Below, in pieces: positions 34,110 to 42,618 of a stretch of 64,000 nucleotides of DNA. Under the pieces are notes generated by a model that made no database searches, had not been told where the DNA came from, and saw nothing but the letters and a program-made list of their open reading frames with translations. Numbering within the stretch: position 1 is the stretch's first letter; each line of letters starts with the position of its first letter. This DNA is from Hydrogeniiclostridium mannosilyticum (GTDB lineage: Bacteria > Bacillota > Clostridia > Oscillospirales > Acutalibacteraceae). The position numbers were made by a program, and so were the translations under genes. The DNA is taken from positions 620,001-684,000 of the forward strand of contig NZ_QLYR01000001.1 in NCBI RefSeq assembly GCF_003268275.1. The letters are read 5' to 3'.

Positions 34110-34877
34110 TTATAGATAACGCGCAGGCCGCCGCATGGTTTTCGCGGCCTGAAACGCCACTGAGGGGAACTCCTGTGCCAAACGGGCGGCAAGAGGAGAA
34201 ACCGCCACCGCCTCCGTGTCATAATGCCCGGCTGCCACCAGCGTGATGCCTGCCGCTTCCGCCTGTAGCAGCTCATGATGCTTGGCCTCGCCGGTGACAA
34301 ACGCCTGTATCCCCGCCTCGGGTCCCGGCATCAGGCCCCCGCCCGCGCCACTGCAAAGGCCGACTCTTTGAACGGGCAAGCGGCCCTCCACATAGAACAG
34401 CCCTTCACAGCCCAACCTTTGTTTCACATACGCCGCGAAAGCGCGCGGAGAAAGCGTCTGATCCAACTCCCCGGCCATGGTCTCCGCCAAGCCGGAGCCC
34501 TGGTACTCTGTTAACAGGCTCAGCTGTTTCAGCCCCAGGGCCTCGCCCAGACACGTGTTCACTCCGCCTGCCGCCAGGTCCAGATTGGTGTGTGCACAAA
34601 TGGCGGAAATTCCTTTTTGAGCCAACAAAAAAGGGGGACTGCCCGCCGTAAGACGGCGCAGCGGGGTAAAAATAACCGGGTGATGGCTGACAATGAGCTG
34701 TGCACCGCAGGCCGAGGCCTCTTCCACTACCGCGGGAGTAATATCCAGCGCCACCAAGGCCCGATCAACTGCCTGCTTCTCATCCCCAACCAGCAAACCC
34801 ACATTGTCAAAGTCCATAGCCGTATGAAACGGAGCGATTTCATCTATAAACCGATAGATTTCCCCGACTGTATTCAT
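34110..34877 (-). CDS. Nif3-like dinuclear metal-centre protein (YqfO-type)
   Basis: 255 residues. Metal-ligand blocks are present: SHHPVIFTPLRRL with two His, HTNLDLAAGGVN, and AGHYDTEAVAV near the end. The protein is the short form, without the PII/CutA-like insert found in the 370-residue Bacillus YqfO. Family members form toroidal hexamers with two metals per subunit; the reaction is unsettled, with GTP cyclohydrolase-like and RNA-related roles proposed. Its ATG overlaps the TrmK stop by four bases (ATGA), a conserved clostridial pairing. Confidence 0.9.
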   Translation of the reverse strand: MNTVGEIYRFIDEIAPFHTAMDFDNVGLLVGDEKQAVDRALVALDITPAVVEEASACGAQLIVSHHPVIFTPLRRLTAGSPPFLLAQKGISAICAHTNLDLAAGGVNTCLGEALGLKQLSLLTEYQGSGLAETMAGELDQTLSPRAFAAYVKQRLGCEGLFYVEGRLPVQRVGLCSGAGGGLMPGPEAGIQAFVTGEAKHHELLQAEAAGITLVAAGHYDTEAVAVSPLAARLAQEFPSVAFQAAKTMRRPARYL

Positions 34878-35593
34878 GCTTCACCGTTCCCTTCCGCGCT
34901 TTCCAGCAAGGCTGCTATCTCCGCCCCTGCGGCCGCATATTGCTCGGCCTCAGCCGTTTTGCCCGCACAGCGCGCTCCTGTTTCCATTTTGCGCAGGCCG
35001 GCCAGCTTTTGCCTCAGATAGGCTCTATTCTCCGCAGCGGCGGCATCCAGCCTGCCGATATACGGGTAGGCAGCGCTGAAAACCTCCACCGCGCCCAGGT
35101 AGCGGACCAACAGCACCGAATAAATATGTTTTTTTTCCGCCACAGCCTGCTCTCTTTCAATGAAAAATCCGGCTTGAGCCAGATAAAGCCTCAGGTCTTC
35201 CGCGGAGGACATGGGCTGCAAAATCAAATGCTTTTCCGGGTTTCTCAGCCATGCTGCCGCACGGATGATTTCCCGGATGTTTTCACCGCCCATGCCGGCA
35301 ATCACCACATCGTCCGCCTCATGAGGAAAAACCTGCGCCAGTCCGTCGGAGAGGCGCGCATGAACAAGGCCCTGCGCATGGTAGCGGTCGATATTGCGCT
35401 GGGCGGCCCGCAGAGGAGCCAGCGCAATATCTGCTGCAATTCCGTGTGAAATCTTTCCCTGCTTTGCCAACCAGATCGGCAGATAGCCGTGGTCTGTGCC
35501 AATATCCGCCATCTTTACCCCGGGGCGCACCCAATCCGCGCACAGCTGAAGGCGAGGCTCAAGTGTAAACAAAGGGCGCGGCATTTTACTCAC
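34874..35593 (-). CDS. trmK: tRNA (adenine(22)-N1)-methyltransferase
   Basis: 239 residues. The SAM-binding motif is ADIGTDHGYLPIWLAKQGK near 30-48, followed by DIALAPLRAAQRNI. The catalytic block DDVVIAGMGGENI and LILQPMSSAEDLRLYL are TrmK hallmarks. It methylates N1 of A22 in tRNA-Ser and others. A C-terminal coiled coil covers about 185-235. It overlaps the Nif3 gene by four bases. An upstream terminator separates it from DUF1858. Confidence 0.92.
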   Translation of the reverse strand: MSKMPRPLFTLEPRLQLCADWVRPGVKMADIGTDHGYLPIWLAKQGKISHGIAADIALAPLRAAQRNIDRYHAQGLVHARLSDGLAQVFPHEADDVVIAGMGGENIREIIRAAAWLRNPEKHLILQPMSSAEDLRLYLAQAGFFIEREQAVAEKKHIYSVLLVRYLGAVEVFSAAYPYIGRLDAAAAENRAYLRQKLAGLRKMETGARCAGKTAEAEQYAAAGAEIAALLESAEGNGEA

Positions 35594-35596
35594 CTC

Positions 35597-35629
35597 ACAA
35601 AAAAGCCGCCCGTCAATCAGGCGGGCGGC
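35597..35629 (-). terminator. Terminator after the DUF1858 gene
   Basis: GCCGCCCG and CGGGCGGC flank a 9-base loop and are followed on the minus strand by TTTTTTG. It lies between the DUF1858 stop and the trmK start. Confidence 0.9.
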
Positions 35630-35640
35630 GGTTTTCCGGC

Positions 35641-35844
35641 TTACTTATCTTTGATGTGCTCGTTGATCTTATTTAAAATCTCATTCACATCCACACCGTG
35701 AACCATGCATGCTTCTTCCAAGGACTCGCCGCGGGAAGCCGGGCAGCCCAGGCAATGCATACCCATTTCCAGGAAAAAGGGCGCCGTTGTCTCATCAAGC
35801 GTCAAAATATCGCCAATCAGTGTATCTTTTGTAATTGAAGCCAT
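35641..35844 (-). CDS. DUF1858 domain protein (hybrid-cluster-protein-associated redox disulfide type)
   Basis: 67 residues with AAGGAGG before the ATG. The sequence TLIGDILTLDETTAPFFLEMGMHCLGCPASRGESL shows, in its centre, the CLGCPAS pair of cysteines that defines this small domain. The usual companion is the hybrid cluster protein or a molybdenum/iron-sulfur protein, but none adjoins. It stands as a single-gene unit between two terminators. The two cysteines probably undergo disulfide exchange or bind a metal; no activity is established. Confidence 0.85.
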   Translation of the reverse strand: MASITKDTLIGDILTLDETTAPFFLEMGMHCLGCPASRGESLEEACMVHGVDVNEILNKINEHIKDK

Positions 35845-35922
35845 TTAGATATACCTCCTTTTCTTCATAAAACCTTGGTTTTTATTATAATACCCCATTC
35901 TCTCTTTTGCAATACCAAAAAT

Positions 35923-35954
35923 AAATACCCCGCGGGTAAACCCACGGGGTATTT
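35923..35954 (-). terminator. Terminator after the zinc-ribbon gene
   Basis: AAATACCCCG(C)GGG and CCC(A)CGGGGTATTT form a 14-position stem with a short loop. It lies 25 bases beyond the stop at 35980 on the minus strand. Confidence 0.8.
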
Positions 35955-35979
35955 TACGAAAAGAAAATACGGATCTATA

Positions 35980-36255
35980 TTATTCTTCTCTCATCTTTGC
36001 GAAACACTCACTGCAATATACAGGACGATCCTCGCGGGGTCTAAAGGGAACCTTTGCCTCTTTGCCACAGCTCGCGCAAATGGCGGTAAACATCTCGCGC
36101 TCAGGCTTGGAAGCATTCTTGCGCGCATCACGGCAGGCCTTGCATCTCTGGGGCTCGTTTACAAAGCCCTTGGAAGCATAGAACTCCTGCTCACCGGCGG
36201 TGAAAACAAATTCAGCGCCACATTCTTTACAGATGAGAGTCTTGTCTTCGTACAT
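35980..36255 (-). CDS. Small double zinc-ribbon protein
   Basis: 91 residues. Two zinc-binding modules are visible. The first is CKEC near 9-12 with CKAC near 38-41 (zf-trcl-like, CxxC-x25-CxxC). The second is CASC with CSEC about 20 residues later (a CxxC...CxxC ribbon). Such small proteins are common in clostridia and have no assigned function; zinc-dependent binding of nucleic acid or protein is inference. A 124-base gap holding no gene separates it from the sigma factor gene upstream. Confidence 0.8.
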   Translation of the reverse strand: MYEDKTLICKECGAEFVFTAGEQEFYASKGFVNEPQRCKACRDARKNASKPEREMFTAICASCGKEAKVPFRPREDRPVYCSECFAKMREE

Positions 36256-36379
36256 TTGAATTTACCTCGCTTTGAAATAAAGATATTTTGCCCATAGACG
36301 GATTTCAACCGACGCCTTTGATTTACAACGCTCTAGATTAAGCTACCCGGGCATATAGAATGTTGAACACGCAACATGA

Positions 36380-37003
36380 TTAATGAAAGGATTGCTTCAA
36401 TTTCCTGCGCACACGCTGCAGGGCATTGTCCACCGCTTTCTCTGTAACGGAAAGCTTTTCCGAAATTTCAGCATAAGGGCATCCGTCTAAGTGATAGAAA
36501 AGGACTTTCTGTTCAAACGGTGAAAGCGAACGGCTGATCTGCCTTTTAATCCGGCTTACATTCTCGCCGTCCAGCACCAGATCCTCCGGATTTTGAGAGC
36601 AGTCCGGCAAGTCCGTTTCCTCTTCCATGTTGCTGAGCGACACGAAACGGCCCAACCCCAAACGCTTTTGGCTTTTCGTCTTTCTGTAAGCCATCATCAT
36701 TCGGTTTTGAATACAGACACCGGCGTATGCTTTAAAAGCGGTTTCACTGCCTGACTGATAATGTTCAGCTGCATCCAGTAGCCCCAAAAGCCCTTCCTGG
36801 CACAAATCATCTATTTCAAGCGACATACTGTGGAATGAACGCGCCTTCACTTTAATCAAAGGCATAAAACGGTCCGCCAATTCAACAAAAGCTTCCGCCA
36901 CGCCATCCCGCACCAGAGCAGAAAGCTGGCTGTCCGTATGGTTCCCCCAGTCATCTTCCTGGCAAACATTCTGCAAGCTAAAACACCCCAACGGAAATAA
37001 CAT
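36380..37003 (-). CDS. Sigma-70 family RNA polymerase sigma factor (SigH-like)
   Basis: Up to 207 residues. Region 2 is LIKVKARSFHSMSLEIDDLCQEGLLGLLDAAEHY, here noted by its DDLCQEGLLGLLDA core near 67-80. Region 4 lies at about 160-205, with LSPFEQKVLFYHLDG and the HTH LSVTEKAVDNALQRVRRKL. There is no region 1 or 3. The fold and length suit SigH/SigK-like alternative sigma factors; the regulon is not known, and no anti-sigma gene adjoins. The start is uncertain: the predicted transcription start is only about ten bases before the ATG at 37003, and the TTG at 36979 is preceded by GGGGTG. Confidence 0.85.
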   Translation of the reverse strand: MLFPLGCFSLQNVCQEDDWGNHTDSQLSALVRDGVAEAFVELADRFMPLIKVKARSFHSMSLEIDDLCQEGLLGLLDAAEHYQSGSETAFKAYAGVCIQNRMMMAYRKTKSQKRLGLGRFVSLSNMEEETDLPDCSQNPEDLVLDGENVSRIKRQISRSLSPFEQKVLFYHLDGCPYAEISEKLSVTEKAVDNALQRVRRKLKQSFH

Positions 37004-37019
37004 TCTTTTAGTTTAGATA

Positions 37020-37048
37020 ATCATACATCATTCCTCTGGAGAAGTCAA
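37020..37048 (-). promoter_or_regulatory. Promoter of the sigma-factor gene
   Basis: TTGACT (37043-37048) and TATGAT (37020-37025) on the minus strand are spaced by 17 bases. The remaining AT-rich interval to comM (37049-37308) holds no gene; a TATAAT at 37271-37276 is a candidate -10 for comM. Confidence 0.75.
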
Positions 37049-37270
37049 CTGATTTTCTGCTCACTTTTGCTAAAAATATATTAAAAAGATAAAATACTTT
37101 TCGACGCCTTTTATATTTTAGGAATTTTCACCGCCAGAACCCCTTTTAAAGCGGCAATATAAGCTCTGTCTATTCTAAATAAAAATACATATTCCGCCTT
37201 TTATTTCGGTTTTCTGTCAAATTTCAGTCTTTTATTCCAATAATGAACTAAACCAATTCTTTAGCTGGGG

Positions 37271-37276
37271 TATAAT
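37271..37276 (+). promoter_or_regulatory. Candidate -10 box for comM
   Basis: A perfect TATAAT lies 33 bases before the comM start. No convincing -35 stands at 16-18 bases. Confidence 0.45.
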
Positions 37277-37308
37277 ACAAAAAAACAAACAGGAAAGCAG
37301 GTGCGCCT

Positions 37309-38847
37309 ATGGTCGCCAAGGTACACAGCATGGGCCTATGGGGAATGGATGCATTTACCGTGAAGGTTGAGGCCGATTTGAGCATTGGAATCCCCGCCTT
37401 TGATATTGTCGGCCTGCCGGATGCCTCTGTAAAGGAGTCTCGGGACAGGGTTCGTTCCGCCATGAAGAACAGCGGGTTCAGCTTTCCGGTCAACAAAATC
37501 ACTATTAACCTTGCCCCTGCCGATCAGCGCAAGGAGGGATCGCTTTATGACCTGCCGCTCTTCACCGCCCTGATGTGCGCTACGGGGCAGATTGCCGCGG
37601 AAGCCGTTGACGGCTGCGCTCTGGTGGGAGAACTCTCTCTAAGCGGCGAGCTGAGGCCGATTCGCGGTGTGCTGCCCATGGCCATACACGCAAGGGAGCG
37701 CGGGTTTCACACGCTTTTTGTCCCGGCTGAAAACGGTGCGGAAGGCGCCGCCGTCGACGGGCTTACCGTGTATGCGCCGAAGACCGTCGAGGAGCTGTTT
37801 CTCCATCTCTCGGGTCAAAAGCGCCTTCCGCCCTGCAGCCCCTCGGGCCAGGATTGTCAAAGTCAAACCTTCTGGCCGGATTTTTCCGAGGTACGCGGCC
37901 AAGAAGAGGCCAAACGCGCCCTGGAGATCGCCGCCGCGGGCGGCCACAATATTCTTCTGATCGGCCCGCCGGGCTCCGGTAAGAGCATGCTCGCCAAGCG
38001 GCTTCCCTCCATTTTGCCGGACATGGCCTTTGAAGAGGTGATTGAGACTACAAAAATTCATTCCATCGCCGGCACCATTCCCAACGGCTCCGCTCTTGTA
38101 CGCCATCGGCCCTTTCGCTCGCCGCATCACACTGTATCCCCTGCGGGGCTGTCCGGCGGAGGAACCCTTCCCCGGCCCGGGGAGCTGTCGCTTGCCCACA
38201 ACGGCGTACTCTTTTTAGACGAGCTGCCCTTTTTCTCCCGTGCGGCGCTGGAGGTCCTCCGGCAACCGCTTGAGGATGGACGGGTGACGATTTCCCGTGT
38301 CAACGGTACGGTTTCCTACCCCTGTTCCGTTATGCTCGTCGCCGCCATGAACCCCTGCCCCTGCGGCTATTTCGGGCATCCCACGCGGGCGTGCACCTGT
38401 ACCGCGGCTTCTGTTTCCCGTTATCTGTCGCGGGTCAGCGGCCCACTGCTGGACCGGCTGGATCTGCATATTGAGGTCCCGCCGGTTGAATTCGACGCCC
38501 TGGCCTCAACGAAACCCGCAGAGTCCTCCGCCGCTATCCAGGAGCGCGTCAACAGAGCGCGAACGCTGCAAAACCAACGTTACACGGGCAGCAATATCTC
38601 TTGCAATGCGCGAATCACCCCCGACCGCCTGCAAAAAATCTGTGTTCTGAGTGACAACGCCAGGCTTTTGCTGAAAAAAGCCTTTGAAACCATGGGGCTC
38701 TCCGCCCGTGCGTACGACCGGGTACTCAAGGTTGCCCGTACCATTGCCGACCTTGACGGCAGTGAAATCATTCAGCCATACCATGCCGCCGAGGCTGTGC
38801 AGTACCGCAGCCTGGACCGCAAGTATTGGATGGCCGAGCTGAATTAA
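37309..38847 (+). CDS. comM: YifB/ComM-family AAA+ ATPase (Mg-chelatase-like)
   Basis: 512 residues, full length. ComM is a hexameric helicase that promotes branch migration during natural transformation; YifB relatives are kept in many non-competent species. The N-terminal Lon-protease-like domain has AFDIVGLPDASVKESRDRVRSA and NLAPADQRKEG. Walker A is GPPGSGKSML near 222-231, Walker B is LFLDELPFF, and PCPCGYFG with CTCTAASVSRY is a cysteine-bearing insert typical of the family. The C-terminal DRVLKVARTIADLDGS is the Mg-chelatase lid. A terminator follows. Confidence 0.93.
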   Translation: MVAKVHSMGLWGMDAFTVKVEADLSIGIPAFDIVGLPDASVKESRDRVRSAMKNSGFSFPVNKITINLAPADQRKEGSLYDLPLFTALMCATGQIAAEAVDGCALVGELSLSGELRPIRGVLPMAIHARERGFHTLFVPAENGAEGAAVDGLTVYAPKTVEELFLHLSGQKRLPPCSPSGQDCQSQTFWPDFSEVRGQEEAKRALEIAAAGGHNILLIGPPGSGKSMLAKRLPSILPDMAFEEVIETTKIHSIAGTIPNGSALVRHRPFRSPHHTVSPAGLSGGGTLPRPGELSLAHNGVLFLDELPFFSRAALEVLRQPLEDGRVTISRVNGTVSYPCSVMLVAAMNPCPCGYFGHPTRACTCTAASVSRYLSRVSGPLLDRLDLHIEVPPVEFDALASTKPAESSAAIQERVNRARTLQNQRYTGSNISCNARITPDRLQKICVLSDNARLLLKKAFETMGLSARAYDRVLKVARTIADLDGSEIIQPYHAAEAVQYRSLDRKYWMAELN

Positions 38848-38866
38848 TTTGAAAAAATATTTTTTT

Positions 38867-38897
38867 AAAGCTGCCGGAACATGACCGGCAGCTTTTT
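38867..38897 (+). terminator. Terminator after comM
   Basis: AAAGCTGCCGG and CCGGCAGCTTTTT form an 11-bp stem with a 7-base loop and T run, 20 bases after the stop. Confidence 0.92.
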
Positions 38898-38953
38898 CTT
38901 GCAAATTTCTCACAAAACTGGCAGGCATTAACACGGTTAAGCGCATCGGTTCC

Positions 38954-39115
38954 AGATAAAATAAGTAACGAGGAGCGAAGCCGCAATTTTATTTTATAAA
39001 CGAATTTGATTTAAAAGCGCAAGAACGAATACAGCTTGGCTGCGATTTTGACCGCAGCCGGGAGATAAAATAAAATTAGGCCTCCCTTCTCCTGATTCGA
39101 TTTTATTTGGTCTGT
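38954..39115. repeat. Intergenic interval with four AT-rich inverted/direct copies and a GC hairpin
   Basis: AGATAAAATAAG (near 38954) and AGATAAAATAAAAT (near 39063) are repeated in the same direction. TTTTATTTTAT (near 38988) and ATTTTATTTGG (near 39099) are their complements, so several alternative stems are possible. GGCTGCG-(8)-CGCAGCC (near 39039-39060) forms a firm hairpin between them. This is upstream of the 73-residue ORF. No gene was found in 38898-39148. Confidence 0.4.
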
Positions 39116-39148
39116 CAACCGGCCTATCATGAAAGAAGGGCACAACCG

Positions 39149-39370
39149 ATGATCAATAACATCCCTGTTGGCCTGCCCGGTGAAGAAGCCGGATGGAATT
39201 CTGGCCTTTATATCGCTTTAGGCGGCGTTGACCTGCTGCACGGCGATTCTGATTTTGAGGGCTATTTTTCTTCACTTCCCGAGGATGCACAGCTGCGCCT
39301 GCTCCAGAAAAGCGGGCATTCCGCTGAAGCCCTTCGGGAAAATATCCGGGAGCTTCAAAAACGGGATTAA
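39149..39370 (+). CDS. Small acidic protein of unknown function
   Basis: 73 residues from the ATG at 39149, preceded by GAAGGGC. The sequence has a short conserved-looking core (LGGVDLLHGDSDFEGYFSSLP) ending in an amphipathic helix (EALRENIRELQKRD). No cysteine, membrane segment or signal is present. I do not recognise a family. Composition and codon use match the neighbouring genes, and it has a start signal, so it is probably real. It converges with the Cof-type phosphatase gene. Confidence 0.55.
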   Translation: MINNIPVGLPGEEAGWNSGLYIALGGVDLLHGDSDFEGYFSSLPEDAQLRLLQKSGHSAEALRENIRELQKRD

Positions 39371-39393
39371 GGCCCGGCAAGCGCCTGCGGCGT

Positions 39394-40215
39394 TTAAACG
39401 CGCCGCAGGCTACATAGGCTCCCTTCCCGCAAATAATGCTGAATCGCCCAGACCACCCCGCCCTGATCGTTGGAGCGTGTTTCATAGCGGGCGGCCTTTT
39501 TCACCGCCTCGCAGGCGTTCGCCATTGCTACACTGTGCCCAACGGCGCCGATCAGCTCCAGGTCGTTGTAAAAATCTCCGAACGCCATCACCTCCTCAGG
39601 GGCAATCTGCAAACGCTGCTGGATGCTCTGCATCGCCGCGCCCTTGCTGACCCCCTTTGCCACCACATCCAGCCACATGGCGCTGGAAAAGGTAACCTGC
39701 GCCCGCGCCCCAATACAGGCTTGCAGGCGTTTCCAGCCGTTTTGCTCCGTGTCTCTGAAATCACAGCCGGTAAAGCGTAAAAGCGGGTGCGTTTCTGCCA
39801 GAGCCCTGAGATCCGGCACCTTACGATGAATGATGTTAAACTTTTCCAGCATCCGTTGAAAGCGCTCGTCCTCATGTTGAACATAGCCGTAGCTTTCGTC
39901 GAAGACAATCGGGTAAAAATCCGGGATTGACGCTGCCTCGTCAAGGCAGGAAAGCACCAACTCCGCTGAAAGCCCGCACGAGGCCAGGGTCTGCTTCTGG
40001 TAGGAAACATGCGCGCCGTTCTGTGTAATGTACAAAAGCCGCTCCGCAACAGGCGCAAACAGCTCCTCAATATTGAGCAGCTGCCGGCCGGTGGCTGCCG
40101 CAAAAATAATACCCCGTGCGGTAAGCTGCTCAATTAGCGGAAAAATTTCCCCATCCAGCGTGCCGTCGCTTTTAACCAGCGTTCCATCCATGTCAGACGC
40201 AATCAGCTTAATCAA
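39394..40215 (-). CDS. Cof-type HAD-IIB sugar-phosphate phosphatase
   Basis: 273 residues. Motif I is SDMDGTLVKSDG (Asp8, Asp10). Motif II is ATGR in FAAATGRQLLNIEEL. The lysine of motif III is VAKGVSKGAAMQSI, and motif IV is AFGDFYNDLELIGAVGHSVAMANA. A large C2B cap sits between residues 85 and 190. This family dephosphorylates sugar phosphates, FMN precursor phosphates or pyridoxal phosphate in the cytosol, often with loose specificity; the in vivo substrate is unknown. It converges with the small ORF at 39149. Confidence 0.9.
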   Translation of the reverse strand: MIKLIASDMDGTLVKSDGTLDGEIFPLIEQLTARGIIFAAATGRQLLNIEELFAPVAERLLYITQNGAHVSYQKQTLASCGLSAELVLSCLDEAASIPDFYPIVFDESYGYVQHEDERFQRMLEKFNIIHRKVPDLRALAETHPLLRFTGCDFRDTEQNGWKRLQACIGARAQVTFSSAMWLDVVAKGVSKGAAMQSIQQRLQIAPEEVMAFGDFYNDLELIGAVGHSVAMANACEAVKKAARYETRSNDQGGVVWAIQHYLREGSLCSLRRV

Positions 40216-40395
40216 ACCGGTACCCCCATCCGTTCAGTAATATAGCCGTAAAAACAACCGCGTGCTTTTCGCGCGGTAAAGCCCATCCCGGCAGAGATCC
40301 TCTCTGCAAGATCTCTTAATTGTTATTTTACCATAAATCTATAAAAAAACAAAGCGGCCCTCCCACGGACTTGCCGCAGAAAAACCGCATAAGCA

Positions 40396-40728
40396 TTAGA
40401 AGGCCAGCATGCCGCAAAGCAATAAAAGCTGCTCGGTGAGGAACGCCGCCGCTGTAGCGCCGAGCGCCACTGTCAGCAAGCCCTTGCCGAAATACGCCAG
40501 CAGCAGCGCCGTCAGCAGGCCGGCCAGGCCGGAAACCATGCTGGACGTTGAATATAAAATATCCGGGAATGTCATGGCCGCCAAAACCGCATAGGGTACA
40601 TAAAACAGAAAGGATTTGACAAAGCGGTTATTGATTTTTTTACGAAAAATTGCGAGCGGAAGCACCCGCGGAAGATAGGTCACCAGGGCCATAACCGCTA
40701 CGCAGATGAGGATTCTAGGGTAGTTCAC
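40396..40728 (-). CDS. azlD: AzlD family branched-chain amino acid exporter subunit
   Basis: 110 residues from the GTG at 40728, which overlaps the AzlC stop (GTGA). The longer frame reading into azlC is not real. Three or four membrane helices are visible, including LVTYLPRVLPLAIF, where TYxxRxLP is the AzlD signature. With AzlC it forms a membrane exporter of branched-chain amino acids. Translational coupling by overlap fits a two-subunit complex. Confidence 0.85.
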   Translation of the reverse strand: MNYPRILICVAVMALVTYLPRVLPLAIFRKKINNRFVKSFLFYVPYAVLAAMTFPDILYSTSSMVSGLAGLLTALLLAYFGKGLLTVALGATAAAFLTEQLLLLCGMLAF

Positions 40729-41492
40729 GCCGGCGCGCCCCCTTCCTCTTCCGCCGGCACATCGTCCACCGGGTAGCGCATCGCCGCCCAAGCAGAGACT
40801 GCCACCGCGCAAATAATAATTACCCAGCCGGAAGAAATCCCGGAGAGGAACGGCGTCCATTTGAAAGCGCAGCTCAATCCCATGGAAAACAACACCACCC
40901 ACAGGACCGGCCTCGCCTTACGGGCCGGCGGGATAATAATGGCCAGGAACATCCCGTAAATTGCGATGCCCAGCGCGCTGCGCAGAACCGGCGGCAGCAG
41001 CTCCGTTACCGTTGCCCCCAGCAGGGTCCCCAGCGCCCAACCGATATACGGCATCAAAATTAGCCCGGAAAAATAGCGCGCGTTGACGGCCCCCTTCTGC
41101 TGGCTGGCAACCGCAAAGATTTCATCCGTAATACCAAAGGATAGTGTCCAGCGCTGCAGGGCCGTCATCGCCTCGTCAACCTTTTGCGAGAGGGAGAGCG
41201 ACATCAGCATATAGCGAATATTGATAACAAAGGTCGTCACAGCGATTTCCACATAAGAGCTGCCCGCCACAATCAGCGCAAGCCCCGCGAACTGCCCGGC
41301 CGAGGTCAGGTTTGTCATGGAAATCAGCACCGCCAGCCAGACGGGCAGGCCGTCCTGCACCACCGTCATGCCAAAGGCAAACGACACACTGATGTAGCCC
41401 AGGCAGATAGGCAGGCCGTCCCTCAGCCCCTTGCGAAAGGTCAGCGCCGAAGGTTTTTGTTCTGGCATATTGTCACCCGATCGTTTTTTCAT
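40725..41492 (-). CDS. azlC: AzlC family branched-chain amino acid exporter subunit
   Basis: 255 residues from the ATG at 41492, or 247 from the ATG at 41468, which has the better GGTGA box. About seven hydrophobic segments. The family blocks RKGLRDGLPICLGYISVSFAFG and MTNLTSAGQFAGLALI are clear. AzlC/BrnF proteins with AzlD/BrnE export leucine, isoleucine and valine. It lies 12 bases after leuB, so synthesis and export of leucine appear to be in one transcript under the upstream T-box; that is inference from spacing. Confidence 0.9.
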   Translation of the reverse strand: MKKRSGDNMPEQKPSALTFRKGLRDGLPICLGYISVSFAFGMTVVQDGLPVWLAVLISMTNLTSAGQFAGLALIVAGSSYVEIAVTTFVINIRYMLMSLSLSQKVDEAMTALQRWTLSFGITDEIFAVASQQKGAVNARYFSGLILMPYIGWALGTLLGATVTELLPPVLRSALGIAIYGMFLAIIIPPARKARPVLWVVLFSMGLSCAFKWTPFLSGISSGWVIIICAVAVSAWAAMRYPVDDVPAEEEGGAPA

Positions 41493-41504
41493 ATATAGCG
41501 CGCG

Positions 41505-42584
41505 TTATTTTGCAAGATATTCGCAAACCAGGCCGCCCATTTCCTCACAGGTGACCCTCCGGGCGCCCTCCGTATAAATGTCGGGTGTACGGTATTGCTT
41601 AAGCACCTCCGAGACAGCGCCTTCAATGGCGGCGGCAGCCTCCGGCTCATCCAGAGAATATTTCAGCATCATTGCGGCAGAGAGAATGGTTGCCAGCGGG
41701 TTAGCGCTGCCGGTGCCCGCGATGTCAGGCGCGGAGCCGTGAATCGGCTCATAAAGGCCCGCACGGCCCGAACCTAGGCTTGCGCTCGCCAGCATGCCGA
41801 TGCTGCCGCTGATCATGGACGCCTCGTCCGAAAGAATATCCCCGAACATATTCGAAGTCAGGATCACGTCGAACTGGCCGGGATTGCGCACCAGCTGCAT
41901 GGCGCAGTTGTCCACATACAAGTGGTTCAGCTCAACCTCCGGGTACTCCTGCGCCACCCTTTCCACCGTTGCGCGCCACAGGCGGGAGCTCTCCAGCACA
42001 TTGGCCTTATCCACGCTGCACAGCTTTCGGGAACGCTTCTGCGCCATGGAGAATGCCACGCGCGCGATGCGTTCAATCTCCGGCACACTGTACTGCTCTG
42101 TGTCATAGGCGGCCTCGGCGCCGTCCTCCAGCGTTCTACGGCCGCGCTCCCCAAAATAGATGCCGCCTGTCAGCTCACGCACCACCATGATGTCGAGCTT
42201 TTCACCGATGATCTCCGGTCTTAGCGGAGAGGCCTCCCGCAGCTCCGGAAAGATCACCGCCGGACGGAGGTTGGCAAACAGGCCCAGCGCGCTGCGGATG
42301 CCGAGCAACCCCTTTTCCGGGCGCTGGTTGCCCGGCAGCCCATCCCATTTAGGGCCGCCCACGGCGCCCAGCAGCGTAGAGTCCGCACGCATACATTTGT
42401 CAATCGTTTCCTGCGGCAGCGGAGTTCCCGCCGCATCAATGGCGCAGCCGCCGAGCAGCGCCTCCTCAAATTTCATACAGAAGCCAAAACGCTCCCCGGC
42501 CTTTTCCAGCACACGCGCCGCTTGCCCTACAATTTCCGGGCCGATGCCGTCGCCCTTCAGCAGTACTACTTGATATTCCTTCAT
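41505..42584 (-). CDS. leuB: 3-isopropylmalate dehydrogenase
   Basis: 359 residues from the ATG at 42584, preceded by GGAGGATAAAAAG; the longer frame overlaps leuA and is not real. It opens [18 protein letters not shown]. The substrate loop includes LFANLRPA and [12 protein letters not shown]. The metal and cofactor site is near [27 protein letters not shown]. It converts 3-isopropylmalate to 2-oxoisocaproate with NAD, the third step of leucine synthesis. It follows leuA by 34 bases. The isomerase genes leuC and leuD, normally between or near them, are absent from the window. Confidence 0.95.
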   Translation of the reverse strand: MKEYQVVLLKGDGIGPEIVGQAARVLEKAGERFGFCMKFEEALLGGCAIDAAGTPLPQETIDKCMRADSTLLGAVGGPKWDGLPGNQRPEKGLLGIRSALGLFANLRPAVIFPELREASPLRPEIIGEKLDIMVVRELTGGIYFGERGRRTLEDGAEAAYDTEQYSVPEIERIARVAFSMAQKRSRKLCSVDKANVLESSRLWRATVERVAQEYPEVELNHLYVDNCAMQLVRNPGQFDVILTSNMFGDILSDEASMISGSIGMLASASLGSGRAGLYEPIHGSAPDIAGTGSANPLATILSAAMMLKYSLDEPEAAAAIEGAVSEVLKQYRTPDIYTEGARRVTCEEMGGLVCEYLAK

Positions 42585-42618
42585 CTTTTTATCCTCCATA
42601 ACGATATATAGTTGAGCC

